From contig JAHFCE010000013.1 in the NCBI GenBank assembly GCA_023249675.1, positions 1-64,000 of the forward strand: a DNA stretch of 64,000 bases, given 5' to 3'. Of the stretch, positions 24,733 through 34,000 are shown piece after piece. Position numbers and translations under genes: made by a program. Under the pieces are notes generated by a model. That model worked only from the letters and a program-made list of their open reading frames with translations. It ran no database searches and was not told the origin of the DNA. This DNA comes from Elusimicrobiota bacterium. Lineage in GTDB: Bacteria > Elusimicrobiota > Elusimicrobia > UBA1565 > UBA9628. Position 1 is the first letter of the stretch, and the number at the start of each line of letters is the position of its first letter.

Positions 24733-25106
24733 TGAGAACCATACTGGTCGCCGACGACGACGAGATGTTCCGGGAGCTCGCCATCGAGATCGTGTCGAGC
24801 TCGGGCTACACGGTCCTAGCGGCCAAGGACGGCCAGGAGGCCTGGGAGCTGATCCAGAAGACTCCGGCCGACATGGCGGTCCTCGATCTCAACATGCCGC
24901 GCATGGACGGCATGGAGCTCACCCGCCGCATCCGCGCCGATGAGCGTTTCCGAAAGATGCCCATCCTCATGCTCACCATCCGCGCTTTGGTCGACGACCA
25001 GGTCTCCGGCTTCGAGCGCGGCGCCGACGACTATCTGACCAAGCCCTTCGACCAGAAGATGCTCCTCGCCCGCCTGCGCATACTCGAGAGACGCATCCTG
25101 GACTAA
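24732..25106 (+). CDS. Single-domain response regulator (CheY-like)
   Basis: A 124-residue stand-alone receiver: acidic triad VADDDEM, phospho-Asp52 in VLDLNMPRMDG, Thr/Ser switch in LTIRA and Lys in DDYLTKPF are all present, so phosphorylation should work. It has no output domain, as for CheY. The start overlaps the stop of the preceding regulator by 1 nt. It lies 13 nt from the convergent MotB gene, and a histidine kinase fused to FliF/FliG parts is encoded in the opposing unit, so a kinase-to-receiver-to-rotor circuit is a natural hypothesis. Confidence 0.9.
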   Translation: MRTILVADDDEMFRELAIEIVSSSGYTVLAAKDGQEAWELIQKTPADMAVLDLNMPRMDGMELTRRIRADERFRKMPILMLTIRALVDDQVSGFERGADDYLTKPFDQKMLLARLRILERRILD

Positions 25107-25119
25107 TCCCCGCCGCGGG

Positions 25120-25815
25120 TCAATCCGCCCGCAGCAGGTCGACCTCGATGCGCCGATTCTTGGCCCGGCCTTCCGGCGTCTTGTTGTCCGCTATGGGGTG
25201 GTGCTCGCCGTAGCCGCTGCCCGAGAGGCGCTGCGGGGGCACGCCGTGGGTCTCGAGGAAACGCATCACCGAGTAGGCCCGGGCCATGGAGAGCTCCCAG
25301 TTGGAGCTGTAGCGGCCCGCACGGACCGGGACGTCGTCGGTGTGCCCCTCGATGACGATGGGGTTGGGCACGGTGCGCAGCTGCTCGGTCACCGTGGTCA
25401 AAATGTGCAAAGCCCCCGGCCGCAAGTCCGCCTTTCCCGAATCGAACAGAACGCCCTCGGCGAGAACCAGACGGATTTTCTTGTCCCAGGTTTCGATCTT
25501 GGCGTATTGGGAAAGGTCCTGGCGGTCCATGGCCTCCTTGAGCTGTGCGACCATGGATTCCTCCTTCTCGCGCTTGACCGCACGCTCGAAGGCCGCAGAA
25601 CTGCCCTTGCCCCCGAATATCTTCTGGATGCCGATCAAGGTTTCCTGGAGCCGACGATCCTTGGAGCTCGCGGTGCTCGGCCGGCTGATGCCGAAGGAGA
25701 ACAAGATGAGGAAAAAGATCATGAGGTAGCTCATGAGGTCCCCGTAGGTCACCGCCCACAAGGCCCCGCGGTTCAGCTGGTTTTCCAACTCCTCGCTGCG
25801 TAGTCTTCTGACCAT
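25120..25815 (-). CDS. motB: MotB-like stator protein
   Basis: A 231-residue protein: short cytoplasmic N-terminus, one membrane helix (WAVTYGDLMSYLMIFFLIL) with the proton-carrying Asp26 in the MotB position, a linker of about 90 residues and an OmpA/MotB peptidoglycan-binding domain (VIEGHTDDVPV; NWELSMARAYSVMRFL; GYGEHHPIADNKTPEGRAKN). It anchors the stator to the cell wall. It is the last gene of the long minus-strand unit, 6 nt after motA. Confidence 0.92.
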   Translation of the reverse strand: MVRRLRSEELENQLNRGALWAVTYGDLMSYLMIFFLILFSFGISRPSTASSKDRRLQETLIGIQKIFGGKGSSAAFERAVKREKEESMVAQLKEAMDRQDLSQYAKIETWDKKIRLVLAEGVLFDSGKADLRPGALHILTTVTEQLRTVPNPIVIEGHTDDVPVRAGRYSSNWELSMARAYSVMRFLETHGVPPQRLSGSGYGEHHPIADNKTPEGRAKNRRIEVDLLRAD

Positions 25816-25821
25816 GGCGGC

Positions 25822-26559
25822 CTACCGGTAGGACCGGAGCTTGCGCTCGATGACCAAGGGCACGGTCCCGCGCAGCATCATGACGACCCCCTCGGCGACC
25901 ATGGTCTTGGCTTGCAGCTCCTCGATGTTGCGGCTGCGCAGCTTGCCGGCCACCGGCACGCAGATGGTGTTGGCAAGCGCGATCCCGTAGAAGGCGGTGG
26001 TCATGGAAATGGCCATGGAACTTCCCACCTTCTCGGGGTTGGAGAGCTCGCGCAGGACCGAGACGATGCCGATAAGGGTTCCCAGAAGACCGAACATGGG
26101 CGCGAGTATGCTCATGGTCCGGTAGACGTTGGCCATCTCGTTGTTGTGGTCGTAGGAGCTGTTGATCTCGGTTTCCAATATCTGCCAGACCAGGTCCGGA
26201 TTGTTGTACTCAATGGCCACGCCCGCGGCCTGGCCCAGGTAGCCGCCCACGGCGCGGGCGTCCACCTCCTGCAGGGCCGAAACTCCCCGGCCATGGACGC
26301 GCTCCGCGACCTCCATGATCGCGGTCACGATGCGCTCCTTGGAGGAATAGCGGTTTCCACGAAAGAATACGGCCAGGGCCGCCAAGGCTCCGCGCACGTC
26401 CGCCAAAGGCGTGTTGATGAGCATGGCACCGATAGTCCCGCCCAGAACGATGGCGAGGCCGTGCCAGTTGAGGAAGAAGGCGGGCAGTTCACCGGTGCCC
26501 ACCCCTAGGGCCACCATGCCCGCCAGCGCGCCGATTCCAAGCAATGTTGTGATGTCCAT
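25822..26559 (-). CDS. motA: MotA-like stator protein
   Basis: A 245-residue four-helix membrane protein of the MotA/ExbB/TolQ superfamily. It has the MotA-specific layout: large cytoplasmic loop (about 60-150) and two conserved prolines in LAPMFGLLGTLIGIVSVL and FYGIALANTICVPVAGKL. With MotB it forms an ion-driven torque unit. The start has a good Shine-Dalgarno (GAGGAG). No flagellar structural gene lies nearby; the candidate rotor partner is the FliF/FliG-containing fusion encoded upstream in the unit. Confidence 0.92.
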   Translation of the reverse strand: MDITTLLGIGALAGMVALGVGTGELPAFFLNWHGLAIVLGGTIGAMLINTPLADVRGALAALAVFFRGNRYSSKERIVTAIMEVAERVHGRGVSALQEVDARAVGGYLGQAAGVAIEYNNPDLVWQILETEINSSYDHNNEMANVYRTMSILAPMFGLLGTLIGIVSVLRELSNPEKVGSSMAISMTTAFYGIALANTICVPVAGKLRSRNIEELQAKTMVAEGVVMMLRGTVPLVIERKLRSYR

Positions 26560-26572
26560 GATGTCTCCTCGG

Positions 26573-26929
26573 CTACTTGAGCCTTTCTTCCAATCTCAAT
26601 ATGCGCCCCAGAAGTTCGCCGGCGACGCGATCCTCCCAAGCCTTCTGCCGCTCGCGACTCTCCTGTATTGCCGCGGCGAATAGCGCCTCCTGAGCCGCCG
26701 TCCGGCTCAAAATCTCTTCGATACGCTTCAAGAGAAGGGCGCGCGCGGAATCCGCCGCCTCGGCCGCCTCCGCTGGACCGGCGCTCAGCTGGGTCTCGAT
26801 CTTCTCCAACCGCTCCAGGACCGGCTGCAGGGACGGCTCCTGCGCCACGGGGGTCGCCGACGCCAGCGGCGGCTCCGAGGCTCGGCGTAGAGCGCCAAAA
26901 AGCGAACCTTTGCCCGTTTCAGCTTCCAT
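26573..26929 (-). CDS. Small Ala/Glu-rich coiled-coil protein of the motor unit
   Basis: A 118-residue soluble protein with a disordered N-terminus and long amphipathic helices (LQPVLERLEKIETQLS; ARALLLKRIEEILSRTAAQE; WEDRVAGELLGRILRLEERL). No family recognised. Its ATG overlaps the stop of the kinase-FliF-FliG gene by 11 nt and MotA follows 13 nt later, so it is made with the motor proteins; it could bridge FliG-like and stator parts the way FliH- or FliM-type helpers do, which is speculation. Confidence 0.75.
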   Translation of the reverse strand: MEAETGKGSLFGALRRASEPPLASATPVAQEPSLQPVLERLEKIETQLSAGPAEAAEAADSARALLLKRIEEILSRTAAQEALFAAAIQESRERQKAWEDRVAGELLGRILRLEERLK

Positions 26930-29441
26930 GACTTTCCTCCCCCTCGCTCATTTCTAGTTTTTTAGGCTCGCGACCCGCAAGATCCCCCACCCGCCCCGCA
27001 ACGATCAGGGCCGCGACGGTCTTGGCGACCTTGTCCTGCGCTGCGCGGCGTAACACCGCATCGCCCGGACGGGCCGCGATCATCTGACCCAAAACCTTGC
27101 GCGCCGCTGCAGGAGCGTTGGCGAGCAGAGCCGAGGCGGCCACGGCAGGCCCCTCGGCCAGGGCCAAGGCCCAGTCCTCATGGCTCACGCGCGACTGCAC
27201 CAAAGACCACTCCTCCGCAGTGAGGTTCGCCAGGTTCTCCATGAGGAATATCCGCCGGCGCAGCCGCTCCCCGAGGCCCGGATCTTGGACCGCGATGGCG
27301 TCGATCATGCGCTTGCGCTCGGACAGATCCGCCTCATCGAGCATGGCCGCGACCTTGCCCAAACCTCCCACCGCGCCCGCAAGCCTGCGCTCGAGCTCCT
27401 CCTTGAGATTGAGGATGAGGTCCGGCTCCACATAGCGCAGCCGGCCGAGGTTCACGAAAACCGCCTCGCGAGACTGCGGAGGCAAAGCGGCCAGGAGCAT
27501 GGCGCGAACTTCAGTATCCAAACGCTCCACCACCAAAGCCACGTTGGCCGGGTCCTCCCCGCTCATCATGTCGGCCAGGATTTCCACCTGATCCGGCCGA
27601 ACCGCGAAGCGCACGACATCCGCCCCCAGGCCCGCCGCCGCGCCGGATCCGGGTCCGGGTCCGGCCAAGGCACCCGCCGATGGGGCCCGCTCGCCCTCCA
27701 AGACCTGCGGCTCCCCGAAAGCGCCGCCCGAGGCCCCGCCTCCGGGACCCACATCCATGGTCAACGTGGTCTTCTGCGCCACGGCCATGTCGCGCATAGC
27801 TCCGGACAGCTTGAGAAGACTGATAGCCACGACGACCAAGGTCAGGAGCGCGAGCACGCTGACCAATGAGTACTTCACCACGATCCCCGCCATCTCCGGC
27901 TCCTGCCAGATCGTCTTCCACAACGGCATGAAAGATGATTTCACGATGGTCAAGGTGTCGCCGCGCATCGGTGTGATGTCCAATATCTCGGTCACGATGG
28001 CGCGCACATCCTCGGCCTGTTTGGCGTCCACGGAGTTCTCCAGTATGACCGTGACCGCCAGGCGCTTGAGGAAGTCCGCGGCGAAGGAGTTGCGGCGCTC
28101 GTAATTGCGCGGCCGGCCCCCGGCTTGGAGGATGCCTCCGAGACTGCCTCCGGCCGCGGGCACGCCGGGCAGGAGCTCGGCCTGGGCCGTGCCCGAGGCG
28201 TCCTGCATGTCTCCCCACAGATAAGGCAAAGAGCGCTCGGAACGCGCCGTGGTCGTGCCCTCGTTGCTCTCGAACTTCTCGATGCGCGTGAAGTCCACGG
28301 TGGCCTCGACCACGACCTTGTAGCGGTTGGGCCCGAGCATGCGCAGCAGGACTCCCTCCACGCGCTTTTCCAACGCGGACTCATACTTGGCCTTGTCTTC
28401 CAGGGGCAGATTCTGAGCGCGCAGCGCGGGGACCGCGGCCAGCATGAGGAGAAACCCCGCGACGGCCGCACGAACGAACGTTGGACGCGCCCGGTGCTGA
28501 GGCTTCACGGGCACTCGCACCCAAAAAGTCGAGCCCTTACCCAGGCCCGGGCTCTCCACGCCGATCTGCCCGCCGTGGTTGCGCACGATCTCCTCGGAGA
28601 TGGCCAGTCCCAGTCCCCAACCCGCGGCCGCGGCCTTGGCGTCCTTCGTGTACGTGGACTGGTAAAATTTCTGAAATATCTTGAGGCGCTCCGAAGGGTG
28701 AATGCCGGGCCCCGTGTCCTTGACGAAAAAGGTGACCCAGCCTCCCGTCAGGCGCACCCGCAGTTCCACGCGGCCCCCGGACGGAGTGAACTTGACCGCG
28801 TTGCCGAGCAGATTCTGCAGGACCCGACCCAGCCGGAAGCGGTCCGCGGTCAGAGCCGTGCCGACGGGGACCTCGCCCACGATGAGCTGCACGCCCTTCT
28901 GCTGCGCGACGAAGCTTGTCGTCGGCGCGATGTCGCCGACGACGTCGTTCAAATCGAAACTCGACATCTCGAGCCGATACTTGCCCGCCTCGATCAAGGC
29001 CAGGTCGGTCAGGTCGCCCACGAGCCGATTGATCTGCTCGGAGGCCCGGCTGATATAGGTCGCAAAACGCTTCTCCTTGGGACCCAAAGTAGGGCTCTTG
29101 CCCAGCATCTCGCTAAATCCCTTCACCGAGGCCAGCGGCGTGCGCACGTCGTGCACGGCCATGGAGAGAAACTTGGTCTTCAACGTGTTGAGGCGGGCGA
29201 GCTCCTCGTTGTTGAGCCGCAGCCGCGCGGAGAGAACCTCCAGCTCCCGACTGCGCCGCGCCAGCTGGGTCTGGGCCAGGGCCATCTGCTCGATGAAGCG
29301 CTGGATGATTCCGGAGTTGCGCCTCTGGCGCGCGGAAAAGCGCGAGAACTGGAGGAAGCCGGACAGCTGGCTGACCACCAGCATGGAGACAGCCAGCAGG
29401 AGAAAGACGAACGGCACAAGTCCGATCAGCACAAGTTCCAT
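26919..29441 (-). CDS. Fusion of sensor histidine kinase, FliF C-terminal domain and FliG-like domain
   Basis: An 840-residue protein in one open frame. Residues 1-26: membrane helix. 85-312: complete kinase (His97 in VHDVRTPLASVKGFSEML; N box LLGNAVKFTP; KDTGPGI; GWGLGLAISEEIV). 325-343: second helix that looks like a former signal peptide (VRAAVAGFLLMLAAVPALRA). 345-505: FliF C-terminal RBM3-type periplasmic domain (YESALEKRVEGVLLRMLGP, KVVVEATVDFTRIEKFE, DFLKRLAVTVILEN, RGDTLTIVKSSF). 520-546: third helix. 612-820: FliG-like helices (RPDQVEILADMMSGEDPANV, RRRIFLMENLANLTAEEWSL). RBM1/RBM2 of FliF are missing. GTG at 28508 could allow separate translation of the FliF-FliG part. GAGG precedes the ATG. 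The MotAB genes follow. Confidence 0.85.
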   Translation of the reverse strand: MELVLIGLVPFVFLLLAVSMLVVSQLSGFLQFSRFSARQRRNSGIIQRFIEQMALAQTQLARRSRELEVLSARLRLNNEELARLNTLKTKFLSMAVHDVRTPLASVKGFSEMLGKSPTLGPKEKRFATYISRASEQINRLVGDLTDLALIEAGKYRLEMSSFDLNDVVGDIAPTTSFVAQQKGVQLIVGEVPVGTALTADRFRLGRVLQNLLGNAVKFTPSGGRVELRVRLTGGWVTFFVKDTGPGIHPSERLKIFQKFYQSTYTKDAKAAAAGWGLGLAISEEIVRNHGGQIGVESPGLGKGSTFWVRVPVKPQHRARPTFVRAAVAGFLLMLAAVPALRAQNLPLEDKAKYESALEKRVEGVLLRMLGPNRYKVVVEATVDFTRIEKFESNEGTTTARSERSLPYLWGDMQDASGTAQAELLPGVPAAGGSLGGILQAGGRPRNYERRNSFAADFLKRLAVTVILENSVDAKQAEDVRAIVTEILDITPMRGDTLTIVKSSFMPLWKTIWQEPEMAGIVVKYSLVSVLALLTLVVVAISLLKLSGAMRDMAVAQKTTLTMDVGPGGGASGGAFGEPQVLEGERAPSAGALAGPGPGSGAAAGLGADVVRFAVRPDQVEILADMMSGEDPANVALVVERLDTEVRAMLLAALPPQSREAVFVNLGRLRYVEPDLILNLKEELERRLAGAVGGLGKVAAMLDEADLSERKRMIDAIAVQDPGLGERLRRRIFLMENLANLTAEEWSLVQSRVSHEDWALALAEGPAVAASALLANAPAAARKVLGQMIAARPGDAVLRRAAQDKVAKTVAALIVAGRVGDLAGREPKKLEMSEGEESHGS

Positions 29442-29462
29442 GGTGTCCTCACTTGATGACGG

Positions 29463-31010
29463 TCATCTTGATCGCGGGAAATTTTCTTCAACGAAGCTCC
29501 TCAACTTAACATTTGCCGGCTCCAACTGCAGAGCCTTGCGGTAGGCCTCCAAGGATTTCTCCCTGTTGCCGGAAGCGAAATAGGCGGAGCCCAGCTGGGT
29601 CCAGGTCAGGGCGTCGTCGGGAACCACAAGCAGGGAATCCGTCAGGCTGCGCACCGCCGCGTCGTAGCGTCGGGCCCGGACCGCCTCGACGGCCCGGCTC
29701 TGGCGCGCCTGCATGAAGGCGGTGGGTGCTATGATGTCCTCGCGCGTGATATTCACTCCCGTGGCCTTGGCCATGGATGTCAGGAACCTCATGTAGACCG
29801 AGCTGCGCCCGGACGTCCCGACGGCCACGTGGGCCAAGGTCATGGCCTCATTGAACTCGCCGTCGATGTAGCGGCTGATGCTGCGGCCGGCGAGCGCGGC
29901 GGCCTCGCTTCCAGACTTCAGCTCCTCGACGTCGGGCGACCCGGCGGAGAGGTCCATGCCCTCCAAGAGCTGGCGCAGGCGAACGGCCTTGCGCTTCCAT
30001 TCCCGGCCGCCCACGGCCAAGTCCATGCCGAGCGAGGTCTCGATGCTGGAGAGAGCCTTGGGGTAATCCCGCGCGGCAAGTTCGGAGCGGCCGTTGCCGA
30101 GATATTCCCCGGCCAAAGACGAGGTCTTCGCGGGCTTGCGCGCGCCGAAACGGTAGCCCAGAGACAGGCGCTGGGCCATGCCCAAGGCCGGGCTGTTGAC
30201 CACGGCCAGATCCAGGGAGAAGGCCTTGCGGAAGAGGAACCCGCCCCCGAAGGAGATGCCTTCGGGCGCGTAGCCGGCGCGCAGGGCCATGAGGCCGAAG
30301 TCGTACTCCGCGCCGACGCGCAGTTCCTGGACGCTGGAAACATCGAGGGACACGCTCATCGGCCCGAAGATCTTGTAGGAGGCGCCCGCGCGCAACGAGG
30401 TCGGCAGCTTGTCGGCCGTGTCGCCCGAACTCATGGAGAACGCGTTGCGCGCGACGAGGCCCACCATGAGGCGTTCGTCGGCCAGGGGGCCGTACTGGGC
30501 GCCCAGGTCCGCGCCGATCAGCCGGTCCGATGAGGAACCGAGAGAGCGGGTGAGAACCTTCAAGCCCGCGCCCAAAGACAACTGCGGCAAGAACACGCCG
30601 CGCCAACCCGTGCCGAAGGCAAGGCCCGTCTCCGAGTAGGTGAAGCCCCCGGCGGAGTTGTTGAGCGCGTCGCGGCCCTCGCCTCCGGACGCGGATAGAC
30701 GCACGAGCTGCACGCCCCAACCGCCCGATCCCTTGCGGCGGTTCTGAGCGTAGCCCAAGTAGTCCATGGAGGCGCCCCCGTAGAGGTTGGCCCGCATGAA
30801 GGCCACCTGGCGGCCCTCGAGGAGCCCCATACCCGCGGGGTTGTAGTAGAGGGAAGAGACGTCCCGCACCGCGGCCGTGTAGGCGCTGCCCATGCCCGGA
30901 CCCCGGCCGCCGGCCCCGATCTCGAAGATCTGGCCCGCGCCGGCAGACTGCGCCCGCGCCCCGGTCGAGGCGAGGAGAACGAGCAGTCCGGCGAGGCGGA
31001 TAGTCTTCAT
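29463..31010 (-). CDS. PorV-like outer-membrane beta-barrel with C-terminal TPR domain
   Basis: A 515-residue exported protein: signal peptide (LAGLLVLLASTGARAQ), a beta-barrel of the PorV/PorQ (UPF0164) type at about 22-300 beginning with GRGPGMGSAYTAAVRDVSS and YYNPAGMG, then helical repeats to the end, with a clear TPR at about 455-500 (ALTWTQLGSAYFASGNREKS). PorV in type IX secretion receives cargo with a C-terminal sorting domain at the outer membrane. The giant protein encoded 1 nt upstream ends in such a domain, so the two probably form a cargo-shuttle pair. The TPR extension is not part of standard PorV. Confidence 0.82.
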   Translation of the reverse strand: MKTIRLAGLLVLLASTGARAQSAGAGQIFEIGAGGRGPGMGSAYTAAVRDVSSLYYNPAGMGLLEGRQVAFMRANLYGGASMDYLGYAQNRRKGSGGWGVQLVRLSASGGEGRDALNNSAGGFTYSETGLAFGTGWRGVFLPQLSLGAGLKVLTRSLGSSSDRLIGADLGAQYGPLADERLMVGLVARNAFSMSSGDTADKLPTSLRAGASYKIFGPMSVSLDVSSVQELRVGAEYDFGLMALRAGYAPEGISFGGGFLFRKAFSLDLAVVNSPALGMAQRLSLGYRFGARKPAKTSSLAGEYLGNGRSELAARDYPKALSSIETSLGMDLAVGGREWKRKAVRLRQLLEGMDLSAGSPDVEELKSGSEAAALAGRSISRYIDGEFNEAMTLAHVAVGTSGRSSVYMRFLTSMAKATGVNITREDIIAPTAFMQARQSRAVEAVRARRYDAAVRSLTDSLLVVPDDALTWTQLGSAYFASGNREKSLEAYRKALQLEPANVKLRSFVEENFPRSR

Positions 31011-31011
31011 G

Positions 31012-34000
31012 TCAATGGATCACGCCGATCTTCAAAATTTCCTTCGCGCCGCCCGCAGTGATGACCGCGAGGTAAACGCCCTTCGACACCTTCCCGGAGT
31101 CGCCCGAACCGTCCCAGACCACGACGTTGGTCCCCGCGACGCCCGCGACGCTGAGCTCCTTGAGCGTGACGCCGTAGATGGAGAATATCTTGATGGAGAC
31201 ATCGGAGGATGAGGCCAGGTTGAAGACGATGGTCGCATTGCCCTTGCGGCTGTCGAAAGGATTGGGGTAGGCCGCGACCCCGCTCAGGGCGGTGGCAGAC
31301 AGGCCGCCGTTCTGTATGCGCACCTCCTCCGATGTCGGCCCCAGCGTGCCCGCGCCGGACACCGCCCGGGTGCGGAAAATGAGAGTCCCCGAAGGCAGGC
31401 CGACCGCCACGAGGGGCGGCGAAGCCAGATCCGAGTCGGCCACGGACTGCGGACCGACGCCGGCGAGCGCCAACGCGCTCGCCGCCTTGGTCCGCGCGTT
31501 GAACCAACTCGGGCTCTCCGCCTTGCGATACTCCACGACATAACCCTTGATTCCCGATGAGCCGGCAGCGACCGGGGTCCAGTTGACGAGCAAAGAGTTC
31601 TGTCCGACCTGCACCGAGGGCGCCACAGGTCTGGCCGGCACGGCCGAGTCCACCATCTGGCCCGCGCTCAGACCCGCAGCGCTCGTAAACCCGAAGCTCG
31701 AGGTCGCGCGCACCGAGACATAGTAGGTGCTCCCGTTGAGAAGGGTCAGGCCCGAGGCCGTCACGGCGCTGAGCGTCGGGCTCAACGCGGTCCAGGCCAA
31801 GGTCTGCGCCCCCCCCGCGGTCGTGCCCACGCAGTACTCGGCCGACTGGAGGCTCCCCAACGCGACGCTGGAGGTCCACACAAAACGGATGGACTCGAAC
31901 GACGACCCATACGCGCCATCCGGCAAGGTCACGACCGGCACGGTCGGAGTCTTGGCGTCAAGCACGCTGACCAAGGACGTCTGGACCGGCAGGTTTGAAG
32001 CCGCGACCGAGTCCGGCGAGGCGACGGTGAAGTACGAGGCGTCCTGCATCGACAGCCCGATCGTCGCACCCACCGTGGCGTTTGAGTCCAAGGCCAGGGC
32101 CGCAAAGTAAGTCCCTGTCGCCGTGGCCACGGTCTGGGCCGAGGACAGGAGCACGGTCGAGACTCCCGAGGAGAAAGTCCCCGTGCCGATCAAGAGATCC
32201 GCCCCGCCCAGGACCGAGTCGCCGTCCGCATCCTTGTAGATGCGGACCTGAGTGACGCCCGAGTCGGCCAAGGTCCCCGATTTCTGGAGCTTGACCGTGG
32301 TCCAGGTCAGGCTCTGCCGCGAAGCCCAGGCCAGGATCTTGAACGCCGCGAACTGCGAGCCCTGGATCACGTTGCCCGACAGGAGCGCTGTGGTGTTGAC
32401 AGTGAGCGTGTCGGGCACCTTGGCGATGGGCGAAACAGAGGAGTCCATAGGGAACCCGGAGTTCACCACGTAGTTCGGGGAAGTCACGCTCAAGGACGCG
32501 GTCGACGCCACCCGGACGCCGAATGTCTTCGCATAATTCGCGAAAGCGGCCATGTCCGCGGCGACCAGAAGCCGGAGGTTGGAAGGCGCGGCCGCGGGAA
32601 CCGGGGAAAGCCCCACCACGGCCTTGCCGCCCAAGAACGGGTTCGCAGCCGAGGCCAGCTCCTGGTCCCCGGCATCTAAGAGCCCGTTGGCGTTGTTGTC
32701 CGAATAGACCCTCAGGCGCGCGATATCCGCGTCTGCGGCGGTCCCCAAGGCGCTGAACTCGATGGAGGCCAGCGGCACCGCATTGGACGTGGTGTTGAGC
32801 AACAAGCTCATCATGAGCTGGGCCGTCGCGCCCTGCGCCAGCGAGGCCGGAGCCTTGTCTTGAATGCTGACGGACACCCCATTCTGCGTCGGGTCGATGC
32901 GAGTCAAGCCCGATGAAACGGGGAAACCCGAAGCCGCCACGCTGTGAGGGGAGGCGATATTGATGGAACCCGGCGTGCCGATCGCCGCACCCACGGTGTT
33001 GCCGGACACGGCCGTTGCGGCGATGTCGTAGGCGACGAACCAAGTCTTCGTCGAGGTCGTCACGGTCCGAGCCGCGAAAGACAGGGCCGCGTAGCCGCCG
33101 GAGAATGCGGCCGTGGCGAACTGGGTGTCTGAAAACGCGCTGAGCACGCCGTCCCCATCGTCCTCGTAGAGCCGCACGCGGCTGATGTCAGAGTCCTGCC
33201 CGCTTCCGCTGCGGGCCACCGTGAGGCCCGACACCAGGCCCGAGTACTGCTCCATGCGCAAGGCAAGAGACAGCATCGGCCTGTTGATGTCGCTCTGGAA
33301 CGCCGAGGCCGGCGCTGAAGCATAGGCCAGCATGTAAAGCTTCTTCGGCGGAGCGCTCACGGACACCGCCGGGGACTCGAAGGAGGTCGTCGCCATCACG
33401 TTGGGCGCGGCCACCGTAAAGTAGGTCTTGTCGGAAGCGCGGACCGACACGGTGTGCCCGGGCGCGGCCGAGGTGGAGAAGTCCACGACCACGAAATAGC
33501 GCTTGGAGGCCGTGTTCAAGGTCTGCGTCGGAGAAATCGCCAAGGTCACGACGCTGGGAGTGCCCTGGCTGCCGAAAGTCAAAGCACTCGAGGTCACCAA
33601 TTGGTAATTTCCGATGTTGTTGGCGTCAAAGGTTCCAGCGCCGTTGATGTCGTAGTAGACCTTGGCGGCCTTCACGTCCGCGTCCGCGCCGGAGCCTCCC
33701 CGGTAGAGCTGCAAGGAAGTCCAGCCGGCGTCCGAAACGTCCGTATGCAGGAGCAAAGCGACCATGGGCACGTTCGCGGCCCCCGGATCCGCGGAAGCCG
33801 GTGCGACGGCGGAGCTGGAAACGGAAACCGTATCCGCGTACTCCGCGATCGACACCGGAACCGTGTCGAACGGATAGTTCGGAGGGCCGGTGGACACGAT
33901 GTTGGGGCTGTTGACGCCGAAGGCCGCGGTCGTGGACACCCGCACACCCACGGTGGCGTTCACCAGGGCCGAGGGGCTGAGGTCCACGGCGACGAAATAC

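Noticed and set aside
25120-31010. A normal flagellar operon
   Set aside because: Only MotA, MotB and parts of FliF and FliG are present; RBM1/RBM2 of FliF and all rod, hook, filament and export genes are missing from the window.
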